Of a stretch of 64,000 nucleotides of DNA, positions 11,431 to 24,110 are shown piece after piece (the stretch's first letter is position 1; each line of letters starts with the position of its first letter). Origin of the DNA: Malurus cyaneus samueli (lineage: Eukaryota > Chordata > Aves > Passeriformes > Maluridae); assembly GCA_009741485.1 (NCBI GenBank), contig CM019218.1, positions 40,317,358-40,381,357 on the forward strand. Direction: 5' to 3'. The translations under genes and the position numbers were made by a program. The notes beneath the pieces were generated by a model. It had not been told where the DNA came from, did not search any database, and saw only the letters and a program-made list of their open reading frames with translations.

Positions 11431-14400
11431 ATTTACTGCTGGACTGTTTGTATTAAAGACAAAAGGACTGGATTACTTCTTTTTCATGATTGGTCACTAT
11501 AGCCCTCTCCATATTTGATTTCCTACCATATTCTATTTCAAACAAGGCTGACTTTTGGGAAAGGCTTGAGCCTCTGAAAATCAAACTCCAATTTGTTGTC
11601 TCTACTTTGAAAACTATGTCACTGGAGCTCTTTTTATCTTTGAAAAAAAGCAAGACAGTAACCTTACAAACTCTCCAGTTTCTCAATACATAAACATATA
11701 CGGGAAAAACAGAGCAGTGGCAGCCCCACAGATGTGCAGGACCTCCATTGTGGAGGTGGTAGTTGTTGTGAATTTCCTTGTTCATTTGCTGAGAATGCCC
11801 ATCTCCAGAGGGAGGACACTAAAAAGGAATCTCTCGACCTCTCTCCCGATGCTGCTAATTAAATCCTCTCTAATGTGTCTTTTTATATTGTGGACAACAT
11901 TAAGCCTGATGCAAAAGGTAGAAAAGCTCCTTAAACACTTAAGGAAACACTTAGGAATTGCAGCTGGTCAACTGCTTGTCAATTACACCATATTCAGGCC
12001 CCTAAAACACTACTCTGAAGAAGAGCACTGACAGGCCTCGTATTCTTCATCTGATCCCCACAGGAGTACATGGAAAGTAAAATTCAGTCAGTTGTTACCG
12101 TTTTAGGAGTAAAGGAGTTAAATCATCCTAATTTACCAGAAAACTTTCTGAGACTTAGTTTTTTTGTTTGTATGGATTTTTTTCCATCCAACATGTTTTT
12201 TTACTCCAGTTCAGATGAAAAAGGTAAGTTGGTGATGTAAATTCCGCATATTAGATGTCTGAGAAATCAGGTAGCTTAATTTGCATGTCATTAATTCCAT
12301 TCAAAGCAGTTGGCTTACATAAATCTTTTAGCCTGGAGATATCATTGTACAGAAAAAATAACAATTTTTCTGGAGTAGAATAAAACTAAGCTGCAAATAA
12401 TAGACTGAATGGTAGATTGGAACTAATCTTTACAGCTCAACCACTGGTGAGGAGCCAAAGTTTGATGCAAAGGTTGCACAGAAACCAGTAAAGACACTTA
12501 ATGAATTAGCATGATGAGTAAAAGTGCGAGGCTGATTTTACAGAAAATCTGGGATGGTACTTGTAAATGGATCAAAAGACATTTACAAACTGAATAAAAC
12601 TGGTTTTGTATCAGTTTAGTGTTCTGTCAAACAGTTGCCTGTGAGGAAGAGTGCTGAAAGGACTGCTGAGATTCACAGAGTAATCTTCATTTGTGTTAAT
12701 TTAGTGACTTCCAGAACAGGGCTGGAATCACAGCTGCCTCTGGGTATTAGAACAGCCTAAGAGTGAAAAGCATCCACAATTTGAATGAAAACTAAGACTG
12801 CCACCAGGAAATTATGGGCATTGTTGAAAAACTGTAAGAAATAAAAAGTCAGAAACTTAAATATTTATAAGACTTTTATTTTAAACTGGTTTAATGAAAT
12901 ACAAAACTGTCATTGAGTAAGAAAAAGTAAAATTATGAATCCATGAAATGAAACAAAGCAAATAACTCAGTGTAGTCAGAAATTAGGACCCTGTAAATAT
13001 CTACAGTTTGTTTCTGAACTACCTGACTAAAAGTAAAAGCTGATTTGTTTAAAGACAATAGAATTATCCATGTGAGGAAAAATAAAAGTGATAGCAGAAT
13101 CGTGGCTTCTAACATAGCTCACATCATTTACAACATGGCAACTCACAATACAAAGTCCTTGAATAAAACAAAACAAAACCAAAACAAGATACATAATGTG
13201 ATTGTATAAAAACTACAGTCAATACAATTTCAGAAAAAAAGTGATAATTATTTACTGTGAATTACTGAAGGATTTGTACCAATTATTGATGTAAAAAAGA
13301 GAATGTGAAGGTTTGAAAGAGTACCATGAACAAAAGTGTCTCCATATTTCTAAAGCCTTTTCAGAGTCAGAAAGCTTAACAATAGGCTGCATAACCAAAT
13401 GATGCACCTGTCTGCAGTCAAGATATGTTTGCCTTGCAGTGCATGGCTCTGTGTATGCAGCATTGTTATTTCAGCTCTGTTTACAAAAGCTTCACTTGCA
13501 GGTACCTACCACTTCAGTGTTGTTTGTTCTAATGAGCTCAAAATTCTCAACTGATTTACAGAAGATGTCAACAATGGGGAAATAGAAGATTAAAGCAGAT
13601 TTGAGTCTGAGAAAACAAAAGAAAAAAATAGGGTAGTACTTCTCTGTGTCAGCTTTCCTGCCCAGAACTGGTAGAGTGTGAAATGTGTCTTTATGGCTTA
13701 AAATACTTCACAAAGGAATACTGCCACATGCCGCTGCATTTCTCTGTCCTCACTCAGGTTTTGTTCACTTTGATGAGTTACCCCAGGATATAAGGCTTGT
13801 CTTGAGAAATCATATGTACAAGGATAAAACTTACTCAACCCCTTTGAAGATGGTGAGACAAATCACTTGCTTTCATATCAGCAGTCAAATTGAATGCGGA
13901 ATATGACAATATTAGCAGAGCCACTGAAATTACATGTGCAAAATTAACAAATTCTGGTCCCTCACTCCATGACACATATGCATCATTATGGATGACTAGA
14001 TTACTTGGAGGCAAAATTCACTCCTGTGCAAAAGGCAACGAAAACTATATATGCCCCTTAAATTGAGTGAAAAACACCATGAGATGACTCAAGACTGTTA
14101 AACTAACCCCTATTTTATTCAAGCAAAGTCAAGGATACAACATAATGTAAAACAGCTGTTCCAAATATATATGCAGAGAAAAAAAGGTAAGTGTGCAACT
14201 ATTTGTAAAATGAAATATATACCAAATATATACCAAATATGAAAACTGTATCTGCAAAACTGTAACTGCTAAGAATGTTCTTTATACCTGATGTTCACAC
14301 TTCCTGGGAAACAGCTGTTTTTGCAGTCTACATTTCTTCATAAAGAATGATACTTATATAAAACTAATTTTTATGCTATATAGGAAATACTTGTTTTCAA

Positions 14401-15184
14401 AAAATTATTCTAGACATTAACACTAAGTCAGTGCAGATATACATGATACACCATACAGAAGATGCTGTAGTCCTTATGACTGCTTTAGAAAAAAAGACAT
14501 TTTTTCCAAAGGCAAATATTGACATAATGTTAAATTATGTTTAAAGTCACATTAAAGCAAAATCCTAAATTACAGACTACTTTAAAAATAGTGGTTTAAT
14601 TAATAGAAACAAAAAGAAAGGCATAATTAGAATAGAAATAATATTTTTACTTATTACTAATACTTAACTCTATTTTTTAATTGTTCTTAAATGGTAAATG
14701 CCAGACCCTTAAAGATATAGTAAACAATGCGAACACGATACTATAAAACAAACCCTCAGACCATTAATTCTTCCAAGTTCATTGTTCCCTTACACTCAGA
14801 AACCAACTTCTGCCACATCAAAATGGAAAAAAAAAAAAATTAAAAAAGCAGATTCTTTTAGATCCGTGCTTTGATTGTTTCCGCATTGTCTTGTTTCAGA
14901 AACTTTATTGCAAACACAGTAACAACCTAGCCACAGATGCAAATCTGAAAGGCTGAATGATTTGGAGGCATGTCAGGTACTTGAGTATGTTTCATGAATA
15001 TGTCACTGAAGTAATGTCTTATCATTTTATGAATTACAAATATACTAAGTATTATGTCAGAAAGACAAATACCAACTAAACACTGCTTTAAAAGTGAGAA
15101 ATATGGTACGCAGAAATTTCAGCCGTTTATTGCTTTTTAACTAGTTGTGTAAGCAACTATGTTTGAGGTTAATAAATACTATCC

Positions 15185-15230
15185 TTCTTTTACAGATTTG
15201 GAAAATGAGGCTGTAAGTCTGGTATATCCC
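15185..15230 (+). repeat. possible MIR-type core SINE relic
   Basis: The stretch TTTTACAGATTTGGAAAATG, followed by AGGCTGTAAG, resembles the MIR core (TTTACAGATGAGGAAACTGAGGC). The match is short and could be chance. Confidence 0.25.
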
Positions 15231-16155
15231 AGGTGGGAAAAAGCTTGGTATCAGATACAGCTGGAGTACAGCAGCAGCAGCCAGAGAAATACTCTACTGC
15301 ATGTATCTGATCAAGGTAATAGCCATCTTCTGAGAAATGGGACTGCTGTGACTAAAATCACTTGGTGAAACTGTGCACCTACTGGTGTTAATGAGGATTT
15401 ACAGGTGACTTCAGTGAGCCCAGGGATTCATTCAATAAAACTGTACTCATGCAGATTCTATTATATACTGAAGTTACCATTGAAGTCTAAAATGCTCATG
15501 AAGCAACAAGCTTCACAGCAGAGCTTGGATGTACTTTATATAATGAGATAACCACAAGGCACTGTAAATCCTGATTTAGGAGCTCAAGTTTGCATTTCAG
15601 GGTAAACAGGCTATGATAAAAATATCTTTAAAAAACTTCAGCTAGCTTTCCAATATCTTTATATAGTAAATTAGCATGGTGATACCATTATCTGCTCCTG
15701 AGTAGTACTACACTATATATGTTAAAAAATACTAGTTCTAGAGCATGTGACATCAAAGTTTGCAGTGAGTATTTTATACAAAAATAACTGAATTTTATCC
15801 CAAAACAATTATCCAAGTGTCTCACTGACAAATCTTTACTTATAAAACCCAAAGAACCATCAAGAAAATAATCTAGTCCTCTTAAAAAGTAAATAGCAAC
15901 ATAGTTCTAAAAATGCAAACAAAACAAACAACCATGCTCCCTTTTTCAGCAACTGTCATAATTCTCCGGAATCACATCCCCTCCAAACTAAAGCTTTCTA
16001 TAAAACCTTGTTTACTTTGATTTTATCCCTTAGAAACAATACGACTATAACAAAACGAAGACCCTTCTTTGCAATTTGTTTCTGCTTTCATCTCATATAA
16101 CAACTGGTAAATACACCAGTGCATTGCTTCTTGGAAACTCCCAACACACACTGTG

Positions 16156-16161
16156 TTTATT
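16156..16161 (-). terminator. candidate RAG1 polyadenylation signal
   Basis: TTTATT on the plus strand, i.e. AATAAA in the RAG1 sense, about 135 bp after the stop. Another lies at 15126-15131. Which one is used cannot be told from sequence. Confidence 0.3.
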
Positions 16162-16295
16162 AAATCAACTCCTCTCAGGCACCTTAGCAGGGAGTGTAAA
16201 TTTCAGACTTCTCCGTACCTCTACAGGTCTGAAAAGGAACCTGCTTCCTTGCAGGAAGACATCATCACAAATCCAGCACCAAAGGTGCTTTACAT

Positions 16296-19200
16296 TTAGA
16301 ATTCTGCTGGATCATTGTTTTCCAAGTCCTCCAGTGGCAAGGAGTTACCTAAACTATCCCCTGAATCAATGGTGAAGCTCTGTTTTTTTAATGTTTTATG
16401 AGCATTCATGAACTTCTGGAGGTACTTAGAGGTATACAACCAGTGGTGCTTCAAGACATCCTCCATCTCATAGACTTTGGACTGCCTGGCATTCATTTTT
16501 CGGAACCTCCTAAACAGTTTGTTTCCGGACTCATTACCTTCACTTGCCCAGGCCCCAATAGACCCATCTCTTTCAATGATTTCAGGAACATGAGCAAGTG
16601 TTTTGTGGAAATAATTCGTAATCTTGCCTTCATATCTGTACTTGAACTTTGTAGATAAGAGCTCTGCAAAACGCTGTGAATTGTAGCTGTACTGGCACAG
16701 CAGTTCTGGGCACTCCTTGGCAGGGCATGAGGAGCGCCACACTGGCTTCATCTTCAGATAAAGGTCCATTAGTTCTTTTAAGGCTTCATGCCTTTCCTCA
16801 CACTTTATTAATTCACATACTGCCTCTACAGTCTCTTTGGACATGAGCTTTCTAGCAAAATTTCCACTCATCTTCAGCATGGGCTTCAAGTTCATCTTCT
16901 TCCTAAGGTGCTTGTCAAGAGTCAACTGCCACCTCTTCCTCTCCTCTTTAGACACGTCAGGATTCTTGTAAAGTTCACCAATCTCCATCTGGAAAATCCT
17001 GTAGAATTCTGTTGCATTGCCAATGTCACAGTGCAATGCATCTATGGAGGGAACAGTCTCAATAAAAGGTTTTGCTGAAACACCCTTCACTCTGTCACGG
17101 AGCTCATCGACAGATTCGTGGTATGGGTTGGACCTCCATATTTCATAACGCTCCAGGTTTTCAGCATGGCTCCTGGTTATGGAGTGGAAGACCAAATTCT
17201 GGGACGCCTCCAAGCGGGTTGCATCACACAGGGTACAAATATAAGTGGAACCTGAGGCCTCCAGCCCTTCCACTTCTCGCAGGAGTTTCTCATCATATCC
17301 GGTACCCCTAAAGACGAATCTAAAGGTTCTCAGGATGCCTCCCATTTCGAGCAGCAGTTCACTGTTTTTCATAGCCTCTCTTTCTGCTATGAGGGGGCTC
17401 AGGATTGCTGTCAGAGTTTCATGATCTGATTCGTCAGCCAGCATAAGGCACAAGGGCTTACAGCACAACTCTGAATTGGGCTTTACTTCCTCAAAGATCC
17501 TCGTGCTTTCGTTCCCATGTGCTATAGAGATGTTCATGACTGTGAAAGAAAAGCGAACAGCCTTCTCTGGGACAGCAGGCCCACTTCCATGCTTCTCACT
17601 GACATCTCCCATTCCATCACAGGACTCTTTCACTACCACAGTGAAGGGGCCGTTCAAATAATCATCCAGGTTTTTTGCTTTCATGCCTTCCAAGATCTCC
17701 TCCTCCATGTCCTTTAAGGCACAAACCAGGGCTGCATCATATCGAAATCTCTTTGCAATTGTGTCTACTGGGTAATCATCAATTGAGAGTGGCAGTCCTG
17801 ATAGTCCATCTATAATTCCCACTTCTGTGTTAGTGGATACATTTTTCAGGGGAGGTTTCCACTCAAATGGGTGGTAACCTGGTAAGAGGGCTTTCTCAGC
17901 ATTGCGCAGAGCATGCAAAGGCTGGAAGATTTGCCTCCCAGTGACAGCTTTTACTGTTCTATACATTTTATGATACTGACTACAGCTGAGAAACGTGTTG
18001 ACTCGGATTGCCAGACAGACAGCAGGATGAAGTCCAGATCCCCTCCCTTGCATTATAGCTTCCAGTTCATCTGCTTGTTTGTGTTCATTTTTTGCTCTCA
18101 AAGCTAGCAGGAACAAAGTCATGCACACAGCCTTTATATCACCGCCCTCTTCTTTCTCAGCAAAAGCCTTGACTTGACGTTTCAGTTCCCTCAGACGATG
18201 TTTCTGAGCTCTCCTTGTCAAAGACAGGAGGTGCTGCCTTGGTCGGCCACCTTTGTTTACATAGCTGTAGAGCTCTCTATCTTTGATCTCCTTGTGGCTG
18301 GAGAGATGCTGGCCATATTTTCCATGCAAGATTTCTTCACCACATTCCCTTACAGGGCATCTTATACTCAGGTTATCAAGAATATTCAGGAAGGATTTCA
18401 CTGGGGTTACCAGATCAGTAGGAAAGCAAGGATACCAGCAGGAGGGGCAATAGCTGCCCATAACCCTGATACACTTAAGGATGCAAGTTCTGCAAAACAA
18501 GTGTCTGCATGTTGTTTCCACTGGATCTGCCAAAATATGCTCACAAATCTGGCAAGAAATGGATTTAATGAAATCTACTGGGTAATCAATTGCAAGCAGC
18601 TTGGTGCTGAGATGTATATCCTTGCAATTGACAATCTCTTTCATCAAATTTTTGTTGTTTATCTGTGCTTGGTTCTTTACACCTCTGTTTAACCGAGCGC
18701 GTTCCCCAGTGGTTTTGACACGTTTGCCACGTTGCACACTTGGGGGCTGGCTTTTTCTCTTGACTCCTTGCCTGGTAATATGGCACACATCGCAGTTTGG
18801 GGAGTGGGGTTGCCACTCCATTGTGCTGTTCCTAGGAAAATACACTTCACATAAAGTATTACTGAATTTTCTATGTATAATACTCCAACAATTGTGACAG
18901 AATCGAGTGGGATGGATAGTATCAACATCCCCTCGCACATCAATCTTGAAAACCTTAGCAATAAGATCTGGCCAAGAGGTTGCTGTTTTTTCTTTCTTTC
19001 TCAGAAGCCACAGAGTTTCATCATCCACTGGCCCATGCACTGGGTAAGTGCTTTTGTAGCAATCAGTTTTAAATGAAACTCCGCAGATGCGGCAGAGTTG
19101 CTTCAGATTGTTCTGATGAGCTCTATTGTCTTGTGTTTTCATGGCATTTTCCTCAAGTCCCTGCCTATCACCTGCTATCTTAATCTTTTCTCCTCTTGGC

Positions 19201-19400
19201 ACAGCTTCATCATTTTGCAGGATGACTTCTTTGTTTGAAGAAGCAGCCTCTTCTGCCTGATCTTTGTTTATGTGCTGACTGTCATCAGAGGCTGCTTTTT
19301 CAAATGATCGCAATTTAAAGAGCTTGAATTTCCATTCTGAAAATTTTGTATGTGGATGCTGAAGTTCTTCAGGCAGGTCCATTTGTGTTGCTGCTGACAT
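16296..19400 (-). CDS. RAG1: RAG1, V(D)J recombinase catalytic subunit
   Basis: The DDE nuclease of V(D)J recombination, which binds RSS heptamer/nonamer DNA, nicks it and forms hairpins. Single coding exon of 1034 codons (human 1043). I chose the ATG at 19400 (MSAATQ...): the open frame extends only to a GTG further up, and a splice acceptor sits at 19427-19428. Visible in order: [12 protein letters not shown] near residue 14; N-terminal Zn-binding motifs (CRIC at 103, CHNC at 168); RING finger about 283-325 (CQICEHIL); nonamer-binding GGRPRQH about 384; the catalytic acids at about Asp592 (ESCDGMGD), Asp700 and Glu954 (WASEGN); zinc ligands CTLC about 719-722 and His in YFHKTLAH. The core is near-identical to other vertebrates; the stretch about 36-95 is poorly conserved. 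Trp322 replaces the Arg found in the human RING (CRYPCF). Confidence 0.98.
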   Translation of the reverse strand: MSAATQMDLPEELQHPHTKFSEWKFKLFKLRSFEKAASDDSQHINKDQAEEAASSNKEVILQNDEAVPRGEKIKIAGDRQGLEENAMKTQDNRAHQNNLKQLCRICGVSFKTDCYKSTYPVHGPVDDETLWLLRKKEKTATSWPDLIAKVFKIDVRGDVDTIHPTRFCHNCWSIIHRKFSNTLCEVYFPRNSTMEWQPHSPNCDVCHITRQGVKRKSQPPSVQRGKRVKTTGERARLNRGVKNQAQINNKNLMKEIVNCKDIHLSTKLLAIDYPVDFIKSISCQICEHILADPVETTCRHLFCRTCILKCIRVMGSYCPSCWYPCFPTDLVTPVKSFLNILDNLSIRCPVRECGEEILHGKYGQHLSSHKEIKDRELYSYVNKGGRPRQHLLSLTRRAQKHRLRELKRQVKAFAEKEEGGDIKAVCMTLFLLALRAKNEHKQADELEAIMQGRGSGLHPAVCLAIRVNTFLSCSQYHKMYRTVKAVTGRQIFQPLHALRNAEKALLPGYHPFEWKPPLKNVSTNTEVGIIDGLSGLPLSIDDYPVDTIAKRFRYDAALVCALKDMEEEILEGMKAKNLDDYLNGPFTVVVKESCDGMGDVSEKHGSGPAVPEKAVRFSFTVMNISIAHGNESTRIFEEVKPNSELCCKPLCLMLADESDHETLTAILSPLIAEREAMKNSELLLEMGGILRTFRFVFRGTGYDEKLLREVEGLEASGSTYICTLCDATRLEASQNLVFHSITRSHAENLERYEIWRSNPYHESVDELRDRVKGVSAKPFIETVPSIDALHCDIGNATEFYRIFQMEIGELYKNPDVSKEERKRWQLTLDKHLRKKMNLKPMLKMSGNFARKLMSKETVEAVCELIKCEERHEALKELMDLYLKMKPVWRSSCPAKECPELLCQYSYNSQRFAELLSTKFKYRYEGKITNYFHKTLAHVPEIIERDGSIGAWASEGNESGNKLFRRFRKMNARQSKVYEMEDVLKHHWLYTSKYLQKFMNAHKTLKKQSFTIDSGDSLGNSLPLEDLENNDPAEF

Positions 19401-19426
19401 CTGCAGTCTCACAGAAACCAGATCAC
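19401..19426 (-). other. RAG1: RAG1 5' UTR part of coding exon, after splice acceptor
   Basis: A minus-strand pyrimidine-rich tract ending in CAG abuts this short leader, consistent with an upstream non-coding exon joined here. The upstream exon itself was not identified. Confidence 0.6.
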
Positions 19427-22400
19427 CTGAGAAATAGAAAGATGTAAGTTAACTTATTTTCCAAAATTAGTAATAATATCATGATTTTGAATAGAACAGT
19501 TCTAATCACTTTGAAAGCACATAACTCATCAAAGACACCTACTCAACTGAGAGGCCTAAAAAAGGCTGTCCACTCAATATATCAGGTAAGTTCCTAAATG
19601 TATTTTGACTTTGATCCTGAGGCATCACGTCTGTTTGATCACCTGTGCACTTTACATGAGGTTTTTAGTCATCTGGTAGTAAACATCCAAATCTGCCTCT
19701 TCTTTCTCATGCTTGACTGAGTTTACCATAAATAAAGCTACTGTCTACAGCATTATATTCTGAAAGTTGGTGATTTTTTAAAATGTGAAACTGAACTCAA
19801 CTGGCATCTGAAAGGTAAAATTTTGTGTTTTCATGCTATATTATCTAAATCAGCAAAACCACTGCTCTCGTGCTACTTGTTAGATCTGAATCTGTTCAGA
19901 AGCGTTTCATACACGGCATTCCATATGGGCAGAGCAGCACATACCACTCAATCCCAGTATAGACTTTATTCAGGCCGCAGTTTTGTAAGGAACTTTACTT
20001 TTGTCTTTAGTAAATATGAGTAGCTCCATTAAAGCAGGAGTGTATCCTCTGTTGATGCAAAGCACTACAGTTCTCTGAACTCCAAAGGAGATATGGCAGT
20101 GCAGAGAGGCTGCAGATTTGATTGAGAGAGAATATTTATGCATTGTACACTAGTCATCTGTTTAGGTACTGTGCTTAGAACTCTCCCTGTAAGGATTACT
20201 GGTACTGGAAATCTGAAAATGTCTGTTTAAATTTGACCTCAGTTTTAGCTGTCATAAAGGTGCAGCCAGAAGTAATATCAATGTGGTTTCCATGGAAATG
20301 TGGTGTGTATGAAAATAAATGCAAGACTTCACCTCAAACACTGGAACTTTATGTTACTGCATGAGACTCAGAAAATAAAATTGTATAGAAACAACAAGAG
20401 TGACTAACCTATTTTTGATTACCTGGCTGTGAGAAATGCACAAGGTAAACTAACAATATAGACAAAACTCAGTGATGTTTTCTGACTTATTTTGTTTTTA
20501 CTGATCTGGTTGATAGGAGTAATAAAAATGACAATGTACTAGAACTAGAAATTACATGACTGTGATTTCTTTAACTGATTATGTCATCACTTAGCAATCC
20601 AGATAACTTGCTAGATATCTCAGTTCAGAGTCTTTTCAGATGTCCTTCATTAGGAAATACATCCAAATCATGGTGCAAAGTGATGATGCTCAGGGTGTTT
20701 CTGAGATTATTTCATCCATAACCTTTCAATAAAGCACCATTTCTGTGCGGCCCTTTAGAGCCTGTTGGGAAAGGACTGCATGCATTAATTAAGTTCCACA
20801 TCCAGAATGACATACCAGTCTGATTAGCTCTTCCCTGAAGAGCTGAGTTTTACTTGAAAATCATTCATTAGGCTTGGCAACTAAAATTTAGGTTTGTTTT
20901 TTTCCCAGCTTCTCTTCATTTCATCCCACTGTGAACTAGCTGCCCATACCACTGTCCCCATCTGCCCACACTGCTTTGTCCAGCTGCCTCTGCTCCTCAA
21001 TATCCCTGTCTGCAGTGCAGTCTCCCACTGTCCATTGCTGATCCAGCCTGGCAACATGCGTGCTTATATTCTGCTGTTCACAGATCTGTGAGGTGCAGCT
21101 GGGCACAGATGTATTCAGAGCACTACTACTGTCTCTCTTTTCTGTCTGCATCTTGTGGCAGGCTCGGTGAAATTTATGCTCTGAGCAGTAACCCATTTCC
21201 CCTGAATAGTTCTGTGTTCCTATCACCTGCAGAGTAATTGAATACCTAGTTGCCCTATACTGCCCACAGATCCTTCTCTTCTACATAACATCCTATGCAA
21301 TTTTGTGTAATTTCACAATCACCAGCACCTTCCGAATCTCTTAAACCCTGAGTAATGCCTCTTCAGGGTGATATCTAAGTCATTGTAAAGAAACTGCCAG
21401 CACTGAGTACATTTAGGGCAAAATATTTAATACTTTCTCTGCTCTTCTAACCCTTTGAATAAGTGCCGCTGCAGTGCCATACTCATCTCCAAACCTGTGA
21501 CCTGACTCCTGCTGTTAATCACCAACTCAAATGAATCACACAGGGTTTGCCTGTGATAAAGAAAAGTTCAAGCATTTCCCCCCTTTTCTCTTTCATTGAA
21601 CATGTCCTGGAAGAAATGAATGACAAAGAAACCCTCTCAGGTTATCAGATCTTCACCTTCTGCAGTAGTTAATTGTTGCCAACAGGCTACTCATCAAATG
21701 CTTTGGAATTGCCTAGCCCCTAGGCAGAGGAGATTTCAGCAGCTCTCTTGGGAAAGCAAGAAATATTCCCAATGCTAAGAATATTTCCTGCTACTCATGC
21801 AAAATGTGCCTGTGTTCTGTTACTCTAGTTGGTGGTCATGCCGCAACAATCTTTTTTCTCCTTGCCTACCCAGCTCTGATTCTTACAGAGAGAACTCCAG
21901 GCATGAATCTCCAGCTGTGGTTATTTAATCAATCCAAACAGTTGTGTTCAGTATCACTCCTTTTTCTCTTGAAAAGGGAAAAGAAATCCCCTTTTCCCCC
22001 CAGATCACAGTATTTCATACATTTCTGAATACAAGCAAGATTGCAATACTTTTGTTCGTGTCAAGGAAGACCTTGCTTTATAGAAAGTCTCACCAAAAGG
22101 AACAGAAATGAGGAAGCACATATAAAAAAAAGTCATTGCCCAGTAAACCAGGACAAGGAACCAACACTGGGATGTCCTACAAGCATCTGGGGTGCTGTCA
22201 TTAATACTGCTAGCCTACCTTCAGCTCGCTGTCAGTTTGTAGAGCGGCTGCTATGTCTGCCCAGTTTGTTCCAAATGTCAGGCTTGTTTGCTCTCTCTCA
22301 TGCATGCTCTCACTCTGTCTGTGTTCCCTCTGCTTTTTAAAGACACTGCAGTGCTGTTTATCTCACTTATCCCTCTCCCTCTGAGCTCCCTGTACAACAC

Positions 22401-23471
22401 TGGTGCTAACCACGGTTTATTTGAACTGAACACAATACAGAACTCTCAAATCCAGGTGGCACCTGGCAATTTATGAGGCTTAACCACAAAATTCATATAA
22501 ACAAGGTCATCTTGTATGAGACTCCTGGGCTCTGAGATAAGTATGCAGACTCTCTCTGCAGAGCACCTGCACTGTTTTTGAACATAAAGTGTGCATTTAA
22601 GCTTTCTTCTTTATAGTTTCATAACAGGTTTCTTTGCTGTTAACTCTCTGAGTGGAGAACCTAGTAAGAACTTGGTCCCAGTGGTGTTCCACGTCAAAGC
22701 TATTTCATTGAAGGCCAGTGTCTCGCTTCTCCAGCCAAGCTTCTGCGGTTTGGGTGAATCATAACAGGGACCACAAAATGTCCTTTCTTCTGATACCACT
22801 ATTTAATTTGCATGGATATTACCTTTTTAGTAATGTGTGTCTGGGGTCTTGAAGGCCCTGGGCAGGCAGGACAAATAAACAATGTAAAAGTTATATACTC
22901 ATTGAGTTAACCGGTAGATACTGCACCAGGTACGGTGGCCACGACAGTGACCAGTAGAGTCTTTTTCCTGGAAGCCCAAGAAGAAAACCAGTGTTTAGTT
23001 TCCACAGAGCAGCTTTCTCAAAAACTGACTCAAAGTGGAAGGATGCTGTCATACAACAGCACCCTGAAAGTTTTCAGCCTCCACATGTAACATTGTGCAA
23101 AAGTTCTAGTGATCCATCAAGTCCTTTCAAATGTAAGTTCACAGAATTAGGAAGTAGGAATTTGCAATAGCAGCAAAACTATATAAACACCTAGGCATTT
23201 CCCCTTTTCAGGAGACTTTGTGTTCCTGCAGAACTCAAAATCCATTTCTGACTTGCATACTCTTCCCTGAGAAGGTGGCTGAGGGCAGCCACTGTGCTTA
23301 CATTGTGGCTCAGGATCTTCCAGTTAATGCATCTCTTTACCTGACAACATCCAATGTTAGCCAGAGGAAAAATCAGCAAAAATTGTAATACTTGGTATTT
23401 GCTATAGTTAAAATAGGTGGGAGGACTCACACTCTTTTATCTACTCTGACCTTACAATGCTTTCAATTCTT

Positions 23472-24110
23472 AGAATCACAGAAGCCTTTAGGTTGGAAAA
23501 GGCTCTTGAGATTATCAGATGTCACCACAAACCTAACATGGCCAAGTTCACCACTAAATCTTTTCCTTAAATGTCAAATCAACACATCTTTTGAATACCC
23601 CGTTGAGAAGGAGACTCAACAGCTTCTGTGGCCAGCCTGTTCCCATACTCCTCAACCCTTTTGGTGAAGACATGTTTCCTAATATCTAATCTAAACCTCC
23701 CCTGGTGCAAATTGAGGACATTTCCTCTTGTCCTGTCGCTTGTTACTTGGGAAATAGACTGACTTCACCTTGGTACAACATCCTTGAAAGGAAGGTAGCT
23801 GCAGAGAGTGATAAGGTCTCCCCTGAACCTCTTTTTCTCCAGGCTAAACACCCCCAGCTCCCTCAGCTGCTCCTCATAAAACCTGTTCTCTAGACCCTTC
23901 TCGAGTCTCATTGCCCAGCACTTCAATGTCTTTCTTGTAATGAAAGGTCCAAATCGGTGCCAAGTACAGAGAAACAATCACACCCCTGCTCCTGCTGGCC
24001 ACACTAGCTCTGATACAGGCCAGGGTGCCATTGGCCTCCTTGGCCACCTGGGCACTGCTGGCTGTGAACCAGCACCTCCTGGTCTTTTTTCAGCCACTTT
24101 GACTCAAGCC
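23472..24110 (-). mobile_element. CR1 LINE fragment, 3' end, antisense
   Basis: In reverse orientation this carries the classic bird CR1 3' landmarks. It starts AGAATCACAGAAGCCTTTAG and GTTGGAAAAGG, then has the stretches about Lys/Leu-rich packaging typical of CR1 such as CTTTTTCTCCAGGCTAAACA, CAGCTCCCTCAGCTGCTCCT and CATTGCCCAGCACTTCAAT. The 5' part is missing, as in most CR1 copies, and the sequence decays into unique DNA near 24.1 kb. The reverse-transcriptase frame is not intact. Confidence 0.85.

Larger units (their letters stand above)
8990..16100. other. interval between RAG2 and RAG1 3' ends
   Basis: Mostly AT-rich. I see no gene. It contains two diverged copies of one dispersed repeat (near 9.25 and 11.3 kb), a MIR-like stretch near 15.2 kb, and many TTTATT motifs on the plus strand that could serve as minus-strand polyadenylation signals for a long RAG1 3' UTR. 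The 113-codon frame at 9058-9399 overlaps one repeat copy, so I do not call it a gene. Confidence 0.6.

Noticed and set aside
17072..18692. Plus-strand frames inside RAG1
   Set aside because: They are antisense shadows of the conserved RAG1 coding exon.
19401..19412. Start of RAG1 four codons further upstream
   Set aside because: The frame there opens with GTG, not ATG, and a eukaryotic gene would start at the ATG at 19400.
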